From NCBI GenBank assembly GCA_030830145.1, contig JAURNO010000452.1:1-9544 (forward strand): DNA of 9,544 nt, read 5' to 3'. Positions 1-5,807 of the stretch are shown here, one piece after another. A program made the translations under genes and the position numbers. The DNA comes from Verrucomicrobiota bacterium (lineage in GTDB: Bacteria; Verrucomicrobiota; Verrucomicrobiia; Opitutales; Seribacteraceae). The notes beneath the pieces were generated by a model, which saw nothing but the letters and a program-made list of their open reading frames with translations, made no database searches and was not told where the DNA came from. How positions within the stretch are numbered: position 1 is the stretch's first letter; each line of letters opens with the position of its first letter.

Positions 1-494
1 AAGGTAGGGTAACCAGTTGGTTGAACGAGCTGGCCTTCGCCCCGGTCGATTACTCGCCCAACGCACCGGTTGACGAATGGAGCGGGGACATCGGGTGCGG
101 GGTCCAGTACTTTTCTCAACAAGCAGTGGGACGATTGATTCCCAAGACGAGCCTGTCGGTCGACTCAAACCTCGGCTTGCCCGAGAAACTCGAATGCGTT
201 CAGGAATTCATGGCCGAAGGAAACGGGGAAGCCGCATCCATTTACCGAACAATCGGGATCTACCTCGGTTACGGGGTCGCTCATTATGCCTCGTTTTATG
301 ACATCTCCCATGCTTTGATCCTTGGGCGCGTAACCTCGGGCGAAGGAGGAACGATCATCCTGGAAGAAGCCGAAAAAGTACTTGCTTCGGAATTTCCCGA
401 CTTGAACGACCGGATCACCTTTCATCAACCCGACGAAAAGAACAAGAGGCATGGCCAGGCGATTGCCGCAGCCAGCCTTCCCTCCATCGACTGA
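1..494 (+). CDS. ROK-family protein (sugar kinase-like), C-terminal part, 5' truncated by window edge
   Basis: The reading frame is open to the left edge (first full codon at 3) and ends with TGA at 492-494, giving about 163 residues; the TTG at 21 is not a real start because coding continues upstream. The text reads as the C-terminal half of a ROK (repressor/ORF/kinase) protein: a G-x-V-T-S-W-L-N-E-L segment, then D-E-W-S-G-D-I-G-C-G where ROK proteins carry their zinc motif, a helical stretch, then I-G-I-Y-L-G-Y-G-V-A-H and A-L-I-L-G, matching the late nucleotide-fold core of the family. The ATP-binding and catalytic Asp regions would lie outside the window. ROK members phosphorylate sugars such as glucose or GlcNAc, or act as repressors; no DNA-binding domain can be judged here. 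It is followed after 12 bp by a PIG-L deacetylase, suggesting a cytoplasmic amino-sugar step (inference). Two of the three usual zinc cysteines appear replaced. Confidence 0.82.
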   Translation, partial: GRVTSWLNELAFAPVDYSPNAPVDEWSGDIGCGVQYFSQQAVGRLIPKTSLSVDSNLGLPEKLECVQEFMAEGNGEAASIYRTIGIYLGYGVAHYASFYDISHALILGRVTSGEGGTIILEEAEKVLASEFPDLNDRITFHQPDEKNKRHGQAIAAASLPSID

Positions 495-506
495 CTATCC
501 TTTGAA

Positions 507-1379
507 ATGAGCCTGAACCCTTACCTCGAATATGCCCAAAGTTTCAGACGACTGCACACGCAAGGGCGAAGCCTGCCCTTCGGCGGCATGCCCAAGCCCG
601 AAAGAACGCAACTGGCGAAAGATGCCCCCGTGGCTCTGATTCTTTCTCCCCATCCGGACGACGAGTGCGTGATCGGTGGTCTGCCCCTCCGGTTAATGAG
701 AGAGAGCGGAGTCCGGATCGTAAACGTCGCCGTGACCCTCGGGAGCAACCGGGAACGTCAACCCGAGCGTTTGGACGAACTGCGGGGGGCCTGCGACTGG
801 ATCGGATTCGAACTTCAGGAAACCATCCCTGGGGGCTTGGAACAGGTCACGCCCGAATCGAGGGAAAACGATCCCGATCATTGGAAAAAGTCCGTAGGCA
901 GAGTAGTCGAAATCATTGATCAGTGGGCTCCTCGGGCAATCTTCTTTCCCCATGTCGCGGATTGGAACGACACCCATATCGGGGTGCACCTTCTGACCGT
1001 GGATGCTCTGCGGCAACGGCCGCAACTCAATACTCTTCTGATCGAGACGGAATACTGGGGGCAAATGCCCAGCCCCAACCTGATGGTCGAAAATTCACCC
1101 GAGGAAGTCGGCGACCTTCTGGGTGCCCTCTCCCACCATGAAGGCGAATTGAAGCGCAATGCCTTTCACCTCGGACTTCCCGCATGGATGCAGGACAACG
1201 TCCGGCTGGGTGCAGAAGTGGTGGGAGGACAAGGCGGCAAAGCCCCGGATTTCGCATTCGCCACCCTCTACCGGGTAAGCCGGTGGACAAACGGGCAAGC
1301 CATTTCGGCCTGGGAAGGCGGCAAGATGCTTCCGAGCGGAAAAGACAGTCAGGACACCCTCTTCTCTCCAACGGCCTAG
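507..1379 (+). CDS. PIG-L (LmbE-like) family N-deacetylase
   Basis: A 290-residue protein starting at ATG 507, 12 bp after the ROK stop, so probably cotranscribed. The PIG-L signature is clear: a beta-strand V-A-L-I-L-S leads into P-H-P-D-D-E at residues 48-53, which provides the first zinc ligands (H49, D52) and the general base (D51). A second conserved block, F-F-P-H-V-A-D-W-N-D-T-H-I-G-V-H (residues 146-161), is where the third zinc histidine is expected; H157 or H161 are the candidates. No signal peptide is visible, so it should act in the cytoplasm. Known family members remove N-acetyl groups from GlcNAc-type sugars (MshB, PIG-L, BshB), so an N-acetylated sugar or glycoside is the likely substrate; the exact one cannot be told. 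The length is typical to slightly long, with a 40-residue N-terminal extension before the first strand. No clear Shine-Dalgarno sequence precedes the start. The stop overlaps the stop of the convergent gene. Confidence 0.9.
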   Translation: MSLNPYLEYAQSFRRLHTQGRSLPFGGMPKPERTQLAKDAPVALILSPHPDDECVIGGLPLRLMRESGVRIVNVAVTLGSNRERQPERLDELRGACDWIGFELQETIPGGLEQVTPESRENDPDHWKKSVGRVVEIIDQWAPRAIFFPHVADWNDTHIGVHLLTVDALRQRPQLNTLLIETEYWGQMPSPNLMVENSPEEVGDLLGALSHHEGELKRNAFHLGLPAWMQDNVRLGAEVVGGQGGKAPDFAFATLYRVSRWTNGQAISAWEGGKMLPSGKDSQDTLFSPTA

Positions 1380-1969
1380 CGCTTGCCCTTGACTGGCAGG
1401 AACTGAACGGAGTCCACGATTACGTATTTACCGTCGGTCCCCTGAGTGCCGATAGTGACCATCCCCTCCCGACCCTTCTCGAAACGGAATATGCCCAAGG
1501 GGCGGAACAGCTTTCCGATGGGGGCAGGCTCGCCCTCGTTGACTTTGACCGTGCTTTCCCCATCGGCATGCCGAATGGTGACCGGAACTCCATTGGCCCG
1601 TCGGACATTCGAATTGTGGGACATGCGCACCTCGTAGTTTCCGCCCTTGGGCAGGTCCGGGGCAAAGGTCGCTGACATCTTGCCCTTGGCCTCCTTCATG
1701 TCATGAAGGTAGCCCTTGCCCACGAAGGGAGGCGTATGCACGGAATGCTTCCATTGCCCGATTAGCTTGGCATCCACATCGTCCACCACGATTCCGGGCA
1801 AGGCCTTGGGATCGGGCTTGATGAAACGGATCATCCCGGGCTTGTCCACTTGGCTGGGTTTGGGCAAGGACGGGGTCTTCCGCTCTTCCGACCTGCCGGT
1901 GGCCACAAGGCACAAAGCGACAATGGCACGAATCCCAAAACGGGCGGATCGAAAGCCGAACGTCGTCAC
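1376..1969 (-). CDS. secreted golvesin/xanthan-lyase CBD-like domain protein
   Basis: I choose GTG at 1969 (197 aa): it overlaps the stop of the upstream hydrolase as GTGA and is preceded by a GA-rich AAGAGAAAGA. An in-frame ATG at 1996 would give 206 aa and a 31-bp overlap. Residues 1-27 look like a Sec signal peptide (basic start with several Arg, then I-V-A-L-C-L-V-A); the Cys does not sit in a proper lipobox. After a Pro/Lys-rich linker (about 28-58), residues 59-194 match the golvesin/Xly CBD-like beta-sandwich: G-I-V-V-D-D, G-Q-W-K-H-S, G-K-G-Y-L-H-D, F-A-P-D-L-P-K-G-G-N-Y-E-V, P-L-G-I-F-R-F and V-I-V-D-S-V-Q-F-L-P-V. This module is usually the C-terminal part of polysaccharide lyases, oxidoreductases or other secreted enzymes; here it is alone. 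It probably helps bind a glycan or cell surface alongside the coupled esterase (inference). No catalytic residues are evident. Confidence 0.83.
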   Translation of the reverse strand: MTTFGFRSARFGIRAIVALCLVATGRSEERKTPSLPKPSQVDKPGMIRFIKPDPKALPGIVVDDVDAKLIGQWKHSVHTPPFVGKGYLHDMKEAKGKMSATFAPDLPKGGNYEVRMSHNSNVRRANGVPVTIRHADGESTVKVNEGEPAPIGKLFRPLGIFRFEKGREGMVTIGTQGTDGKYVIVDSVQFLPVKGKR

Positions 1970-2790
1970 TTCTTTCTCTTGTGACTGAAAAGCCACTTGA
2001 AGAACTCGGGTTGGGAATAGGGAACCCGCCCGGCGTCGTGCCCTTTTTCTTCAAAGACAATAAGCTCGGCCTGCTTGCCACCGGCTTTTCCGATCGCCTT
2101 CATGATCATGTCTCCGCGGTCAGCGGGTACCACCCGGTCCTTCCTCCCGTAGTACGCCCGCATGGGGAGCTTGGCCAAGTTGCGCCCCCAGAGATCGAGA
2201 TCCTTGCTCACGTCCTTGGGTCCAAGCGGACCGATCCCTCCTACCATAGGGGCAATAGCGGCAAAATGCCCGGGGCGGTATCCCGCCCACATGAAGGTTC
2301 CGTATCCACCCATGCTGTTCCCGGTCAGGTAGACGCGATCGGGATCAACCGGAAGGGTCTCGAGCAGATGAGCGAGCAAAAGGTCGAGGTCGGGGACCTG
2401 CCAACCGCCCTTCCCTTTCTCCCGCTTGGGGCTTCCAGTTGCCTGAGGTGCTACGATAAGGGCTTCGATCGACGCCTTGCGCAAAGGACCGAGCAAAGGA
2501 CCGATTTGTCTTCTTGGTTTCTCGATGTCCAATCCTACGCCTCCGGCGCCATGCAGGTAAATCAGGAGAGGAAGCTTGCCCGTGAGCCCGGCCTTGGGTT
2601 CTCCATGGACACAATACTCGGGGTTGAGGGAAATCGTTTTCTTGGCCTTCGCCTCGGGCAAGCGTGCGATCCGGATCCCGTCGTTGGGCGCGGACCGTTC
2701 AGCGAAGGCGGTCGTTGACAGCACCATAGCCGCAAGGATCAGCATTTTTGTTGTAAGTGAATTCTGCTGCATGGCTACATCGTTTGACAT
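1966..2790 (-). CDS. secreted alpha/beta-hydrolase (COG4099-like esterase/peptidase)
   Basis: A 274-residue protein of the alpha/beta-hydrolase fold. The N-terminus carries a Sec signal peptide (L-I-L-A-A-M-V-L-S-T-T-A-F-A, cleavage expected after A30), so it acts in the periplasm or outside the cell. An oxyanion-hole segment L-I-Y-L-H-G-A-G-G lies at 76-84, the nucleophile elbow G-N-S-M-G-G has S159, the acid is likely D218 in Y-G-R-K-D-R-V-V-P, and the base H251 in E-E-K-G-H-D. The block V-D-P-D-R-V-Y-L-T-G-N-S-M-G-G-Y-G-T is typical of the COG4099 / feruloyl-esterase-like group, so an ester on a glycan is a reasonable substrate, but a peptidase role cannot be excluded. The start is uncertain: ATG 2790 or ATG 2772 (residue 7) both leave a usable signal peptide, and neither has a clear Shine-Dalgarno sequence. 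Its TGA overlaps the GTG of the CBD-like gene, implying the two products are made together. Confidence 0.88.
   Translation of the reverse strand: MSNDVAMQQNSLTTKMLILAAMVLSTTAFAERSAPNDGIRIARLPEAKAKKTISLNPEYCVHGEPKAGLTGKLPLLIYLHGAGGVGLDIEKPRRQIGPLLGPLRKASIEALIVAPQATGSPKREKGKGGWQVPDLDLLLAHLLETLPVDPDRVYLTGNSMGGYGTFMWAGYRPGHFAAIAPMVGGIGPLGPKDVSKDLDLWGRNLAKLPMRAYYGRKDRVVPADRGDMIMKAIGKAGGKQAELIVFEEKGHDAGRVPYSQPEFFKWLFSHKRKK
1970..1980 (-). promoter_or_regulatory. GA-rich ribosome-binding stretch deciding the GTG start at 1969
   Basis: On the minus strand AAGAGAAAGA (1980-1971) plus one A directly precedes GTG at 1969-1967. The same bases encode the Lys/Arg-rich tail of the upstream hydrolase, whose TGA (1968-1966) overlaps the GTG. 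The purine-rich stretch and the 4-bp start/stop overlap together favour GTG 1969 over the upstream ATG 1996 and suggest coupled translation by re-initiation. Confidence 0.5.
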
Positions 2791-2892
2791 AGCCGTAAAA
2801 ATAGCAACTTCTTGTTTATTGGCTCCTGATGCGGGGGAACAGATGATGTGCAGTACTTTTTTCTTCAGGTCTTGAAACCCAAAAAAGGAAAC

Positions 2893-3639
2893 TTAAAAAG
2901 ACCACTCCAACCCCACGCCAATATGGAAAAAATCCTTGAGCAACTGATCTCCCGATAGGTTTGGGTCACGATTGACGGCGAAGCTCTGCAAGCCGTGAGC
3001 CACCAAAGAAAGTTTTTCGGAAAGGTTTGCCTTAGCCCCGGTTCGAAGGGCAAAGAAGTTCAAGCCATCATGACCGTCCGAAACATATCCTTCGTTCCAA
3101 CCCAAAATACCTGACAGGGAGAGTTCCAAGGTTTCGTTCAGGCTGAATTCCCTGCCCGTCCCCCATTCGAAAAAAGTTCCTTCCGCATCCGTGGAATAAG
3201 ATCCATCCAATGAAGTTTCCAAGGCGAAAGGAAGCTCGCCGTAACTGATTCCGGCGGACCATTCGGAGTCCGACTCATGATCCTTGGAAAAATCCAAATA
3301 AGTATAGCCCAAATAAAACTCGAAGCCATTTGATTCCTGAGTCAGGGCCAAACTGTATTTACATTCATCGTACTTATGATTCGAAGACCTGCCATACCAT
3401 ACCCCGCCTGAAAAATGATCATAGCCCAGCTCCACGGTTCCAGTCCAGAGGGATTGGCCATCCAAAGCGTCCCGACCTTCTGAAAAATAGCGACTCTCCC
3501 AACCCGCGTGGGCATGAGCGTCGAAGGTACCATGGGCATGCGTTTTTTCAATGGGCTTGGTCGTCTCCGCATCGTGCGACCAACCCAAGTTTAAAAAGGC
3601 GGGGAATAGGGCCAAAAGAATGTAATTCTGAAATCTCAC
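2893..3639 (-). CDS. putative outer-membrane beta-barrel protein with His-rich N-terminus
   Basis: A 248-residue protein that I cannot assign to a named family. The only start is GTG at 3639 (an in-frame TAG lies 15-18 bp upstream). Residues 1-21 form a Sec signal peptide. The mature N-terminus is rich in His (H22, H34, H36, H42, H44, with two H-A-H motifs), which could bind metal. The remainder alternates aromatic and hydrophobic residues with polar ones in strand-like repeats (for example F-E-F-Y-L-G-Y-T-Y-L-D-F and L-E-L-S-L-S-G-I-L-G-W) and ends in G-V-G-L-E-W-S-F, a C-terminal aromatic typical of BAM-assembled barrels. The region E-S-R-Y-F-S-E-G-R-D-x-L-D-G resembles uncharacterised small barrels of PVC bacteria (from memory, not searched). 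About 10-12 strands could fit, so a small pore, enzyme or structural barrel is possible. The gene is AT-richer than the flanking hydrolase and DUF1501 genes. Confidence 0.72.
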   Translation of the reverse strand: MRFQNYILLALFPAFLNLGWSHDAETTKPIEKTHAHGTFDAHAHAGWESRYFSEGRDALDGQSLWTGTVELGYDHFSGGVWYGRSSNHKYDECKYSLALTQESNGFEFYLGYTYLDFSKDHESDSEWSAGISYGELPFALETSLDGSYSTDAEGTFFEWGTGREFSLNETLELSLSGILGWNEGYVSDGHDGLNFFALRTGAKANLSEKLSLVAHGLQSFAVNRDPNLSGDQLLKDFFHIGVGLEWSF

Positions 3640-3700
3640 GCCACTCTTAAATCGCTAGGCGAGACGAGAGACAACCAAGAAACCACCCTTGAAAAGGTAT

Positions 3701-3721
3701 TCTTTTATTGATCCTAAAAGA
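3701..3721 (-). repeat. AT-rich inverted repeat after the small secreted protein gene, possibly a weak terminator
   Basis: TCTTTTA (3701-3707) and TAAAAGA (3715-3721) form a perfect 7-bp stem with a 7-nt loop, starting 11 nt past the stop of the minus-strand gene ending at 3733. A C-T-T-T-T run follows a few bases later on the minus strand. The stem has only one G-C pair, so as a terminator it would be weak; chance is a real alternative in this AT-rich gap. The rest of the 93-bp gap (3640-3732) shows no convincing promoter. Confidence 0.25.
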
Positions 3722-3732
3722 TATCAGTTTGC

Positions 3733-4284
3733 TTATTTCTTATCCCGTTCCGGTTCAAGTACTCCGTCGATGGCCTCGGTTATTTTCTTTAAAGCGTACT
3801 TATTCACCCGGAATCTAGGGGTAAAAGTAACTTCTGCAAACGCGGAAGAGGCACCGTAATAATAAGTATCGATCAAATAATCTTTGGAAAGTTTCTTCAT
3901 GAGCGGGTCCAGTTCCCTACCTGCTCCCCAATCATTACCCATGATCAGGACGTGAGGTTTCCGGTCACCCCACTCCCTGTAGGAATCGTAGAGCCCGCGA
4001 AGGCTCTGGGTGAGTTGTTTTTTTGAAAGGATCCGCTCGTCTCCCCAGATTTGATATCCGGATTTTTTGGTCCGTTCTTTTTGGGTTGGGCTCCAGGTAA
4101 TGATCAGGGTCATTTCATGAAGGCTTTGCTTGGACTCCTTGCCGAGCGAGAAAGTACGGTAAATCGGAGGACGAGGATCAGTCGTTACCGTCGGCACGAC
4201 GGAGGCATTGGACTCCTTGTGGGCGGATACGGAGTTTCCTATGAAAAACCAAAGGGAAAGGAGAAAGCAAAGAAGCTTTTGCAT
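3733..4284 (-). CDS. small secreted protein of unknown function (faint ExbD/TolR-like fold)
   Basis: A 183-residue protein with ATG start at 4284 and a clear Sec signal peptide (M-Q-K-L-L-C-F-L-L-S-L-W-F-F-I-G, cleavage likely after V-S-A at residue 21). I do not recognise a named family. Residues 58-143 read as strand-strand-helix-strand-helix-strand: M-T-L-I-I-T-W, Y-Q-I-W-G-D-E-R-I-L, K-Q-L-T-Q-S-L-R-G-L, H-V-L-I-M-G-N-D, L-D-P-L-M-K-K-L, I-D-T-Y-Y-Y. That order and spacing recalls the periplasmic domain of ExbD/TolR, but the required N-terminal membrane anchor with a conserved Asp is absent, and no ExbB/TolQ partner is nearby, so the resemblance may be only structural. The C-terminus is highly charged. 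Base composition is AT-rich (several 60-bp stretches near 35-48% GC), unlike the DUF1501 gene upstream. It lies on the same strand as the barrel gene, 93 bp away. Confidence 0.65.
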   Translation of the reverse strand: MQKLLCFLLSLWFFIGNSVSAHKESNASVVPTVTTDPRPPIYRTFSLGKESKQSLHEMTLIITWSPTQKERTKKSGYQIWGDERILSKKQLTQSLRGLYDSYREWGDRKPHVLIMGNDWGAGRELDPLMKKLSKDYLIDTYYYGASSAFAEVTFTPRFRVNKYALKKITEAIDGVLEPERDKK

Positions 4285-4321
4285 GGTGAAGATGGAAGGA
4301 CGAGGGACACAAAGTTTGGAG

Positions 4322-4352
4322 AAAGGACAGTAAATCGCAAAGGACCCGTAAA
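4322..4352 (-). repeat. imperfect tandem direct repeat upstream of the small secreted protein gene
   Basis: On the + strand AAAGGACAGTAAA (4322-4334) is followed, after TCGC, by AAAGGACCCGTAAA (4339-4352), so the half-sites start 17 bp apart. They lie 38-68 bp upstream of the ATG at 4284 within the 105-bp gap (4285-4389) between the DUF1501 stop and this gene. Position and spacing would suit a regulator binding as a tandem dimer, but the sites match no box I know. No clear terminator for the DUF1501 gene was found in this gap. Confidence 0.3.
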
Positions 4353-4389
4353 GTCTTCAGGGAAGGCTAAAAGTAACGGCAAGGAAACG

Positions 4390-5793
4390 TCAGGCGATCA
4401 ATTCCTTAATGACTTCACCACCGAACTGGCTGAGTTGTTTGTGCCGGCCGGCATGGTAGTAGGTTAATTTATTGTCGTCGAGACCAAGAAGATTAAGCCA
4501 GGTGACGTGGACGTCGCGAATATGGTGGACGCATTCCACCGCTTCGGCTCCGATTTCATCGGTCGCCCCGATGGTATGGCCGGCCTTGCATCCGCCTCCG
4601 GCAAACCACATGGTCATGGCCTTGGCGTTGTGGTCCCTGCCATAGCTGGCGCCGCCACCCCGGATGCCATTGTCGGGGGTACGCCCGAATTCGCCGCACC
4701 AAACCACCAAGGTATCCTCCAGCAAACCCCGTTCCTTGAGATCGCCGAGCAGGGCGGCAATGGGCTTGTCCACGGAACGGATGAGTGACCCGTGAGCCCG
4801 CTCGATGTAGTCGTGACTGTCCCAGTTCCCGGCATAAGCCTGGACGAAGCGAACCCCCTTCTCCACTAGACGCCGGGCCAAGAGGCACTTGCGGCCGAAG
4901 GAATCCGTCTTGGAGTCCCCAATGCCATACGCCTCTTTGGTCTTTTCGGTTTCGCCCTTCAGGTCGAGAATGCCCGGAACTTCCATTTGCATCCGGTAAG
5001 CCAATTCATAGGAGGACATCCTGGCATCGAGTTCTCCCTGATCCGGACGCGCCTTGAAATGTTTTCCGTTGAGCTTGGCGAGCAGGTCCAAATTGTTCCT
5101 TTGGTCCTTGCGGGTAATTCCGGCCGGGGCATGCAAATCGAGAATCGGACTGCCCTCAGGACGAAGGGGCGTCCCCTGATGATCGGCAGGCAGGTATCCA
5201 TTGGACCAGTTGGAGGCCCCGCCCTGCGGATAACTTGTGCGAGGAAGGACCACGAATCCAGGCAAGTTGTCGTTTAGGGTTCCCAAACCATAGGTTACCC
5301 AAGCTCCGACGGCAGGGTCGCCCCCGAAGCGGTTGCCGGTATTGACGTGATAGCAGGCCGTCGGGTGGTTGACCGACTCGACTTGGCAACCGCGGTAGAA
5401 GCACATATCGTCCACCCGTTCCTTGAGGTGCTTCCATTCTGCCGAGACATCCGCCCCGCATTTGCCGGCCTTGATGAAATCAAAAGGGCTTTGGACGAAG
5501 TAGCGTTCGCCCGAGGACATGGCGCTCTCCTTGTCACCGCTTCGCTTGAACTTCTGCAAGTGGCGCTTGGCAAGTTCGGGCTTGGGGTCGAAAGTGTCGA
5601 TATGGGATGGCCCTCCCTCCATCATCAGAAAAATGCAGCGCTTGGCTTTGGCCGGGTGATGGGATCCAATGGAATGAACCCCCTCGGCCTGAAGCATGGA
5701 GGCAAAAGCCAGCGAACCCAGACCCCCACTGAGGCCATAAAGGGCTTCGCGGCGGGTAAGGTTGGCAACCAAGTTGGGTTTGTGGATACTCAT
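4390..5793 (-). CDS. DUF1501 family protein, Tat-exported
   Basis: A 467-residue protein of the DUF1501 family (Pfam PF07394, alkaline-phosphatase-like superfamily). The N-terminus carries a twin-arginine signal, T-R-R-E-A-L (13-18) followed by a Gly/Leu/Ala-rich segment to about residue 36, so it should be exported folded, perhaps with bound metal. Family blocks are intact: M-M-E-G-G-P-S-H-I-D-T-F-D-P-K-P (57-72), P-A-V-G-A-W-V-T-Y-G-L-G, N-W-D-S-H near 325, V-V-W-C-G-E-F-G-R-T-P near 370, G-R-D-H-N near 385, A-G-G-G-C-K-A-G-H-T-I-G and a C-terminal L-L-G-L-D-x-x-K-L-T-Y. Length is typical. The D, H and E residues in these blocks are likely metal ligands, by analogy with the superfamily. There is no sulfatase C/S-x-P-x-R motif, so it is not a standard sulfatase. 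The ATG lies 14 bp after the PSD1 stop, so the two genes form an operon. Its reaction has not been established. Confidence 0.95.
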   Translation of the reverse strand: MSIHKPNLVANLTRREALYGLSGGLGSLAFASMLQAEGVHSIGSHHPAKAKRCIFLMMEGGPSHIDTFDPKPELAKRHLQKFKRSGDKESAMSSGERYFVQSPFDFIKAGKCGADVSAEWKHLKERVDDMCFYRGCQVESVNHPTACYHVNTGNRFGGDPAVGAWVTYGLGTLNDNLPGFVVLPRTSYPQGGASNWSNGYLPADHQGTPLRPEGSPILDLHAPAGITRKDQRNNLDLLAKLNGKHFKARPDQGELDARMSSYELAYRMQMEVPGILDLKGETEKTKEAYGIGDSKTDSFGRKCLLARRLVEKGVRFVQAYAGNWDSHDYIERAHGSLIRSVDKPIAALLGDLKERGLLEDTLVVWCGEFGRTPDNGIRGGGASYGRDHNAKAMTMWFAGGGCKAGHTIGATDEIGAEAVECVHHIRDVHVTWLNLLGLDDNKLTYYHAGRHKQLSQFGGEVIKELIA

Positions 5794-5807
5794 GCTTAGG
5801 GCTTCAT

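Noticed and set aside
1981..2718. 245-aa open frame on the + strand
   Set aside because: It lies fully antisense to the secreted alpha/beta-hydrolase, whose catalytic motifs and signal peptide are intact. The translated text shows no recognisable domain.
2791..2892. Promoter or terminator in the 102-bp gap between the barrel and hydrolase genes
   Set aside because: Only a 4-5-bp stem and poor promoter-like matches could be found. An AGGAG on the minus strand is about 30 nt from the start and leads to no start codon.
4051..4467. 138-aa Lys/Gly-rich + strand frame spanning the 4285-4389 gap
   Set aside because: Both ends are antisense to well-supported genes with a signal peptide or family motifs; the basic middle part reflects a purine-rich intergenic strand and not a protein.
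4390..5793. Sulfatase or classical alkaline phosphatase
   Set aside because: There is no formylglycine motif (C/S-x-P-x-R), and the conserved blocks and Tat signal match DUF1501, which shares only the superfamily fold.
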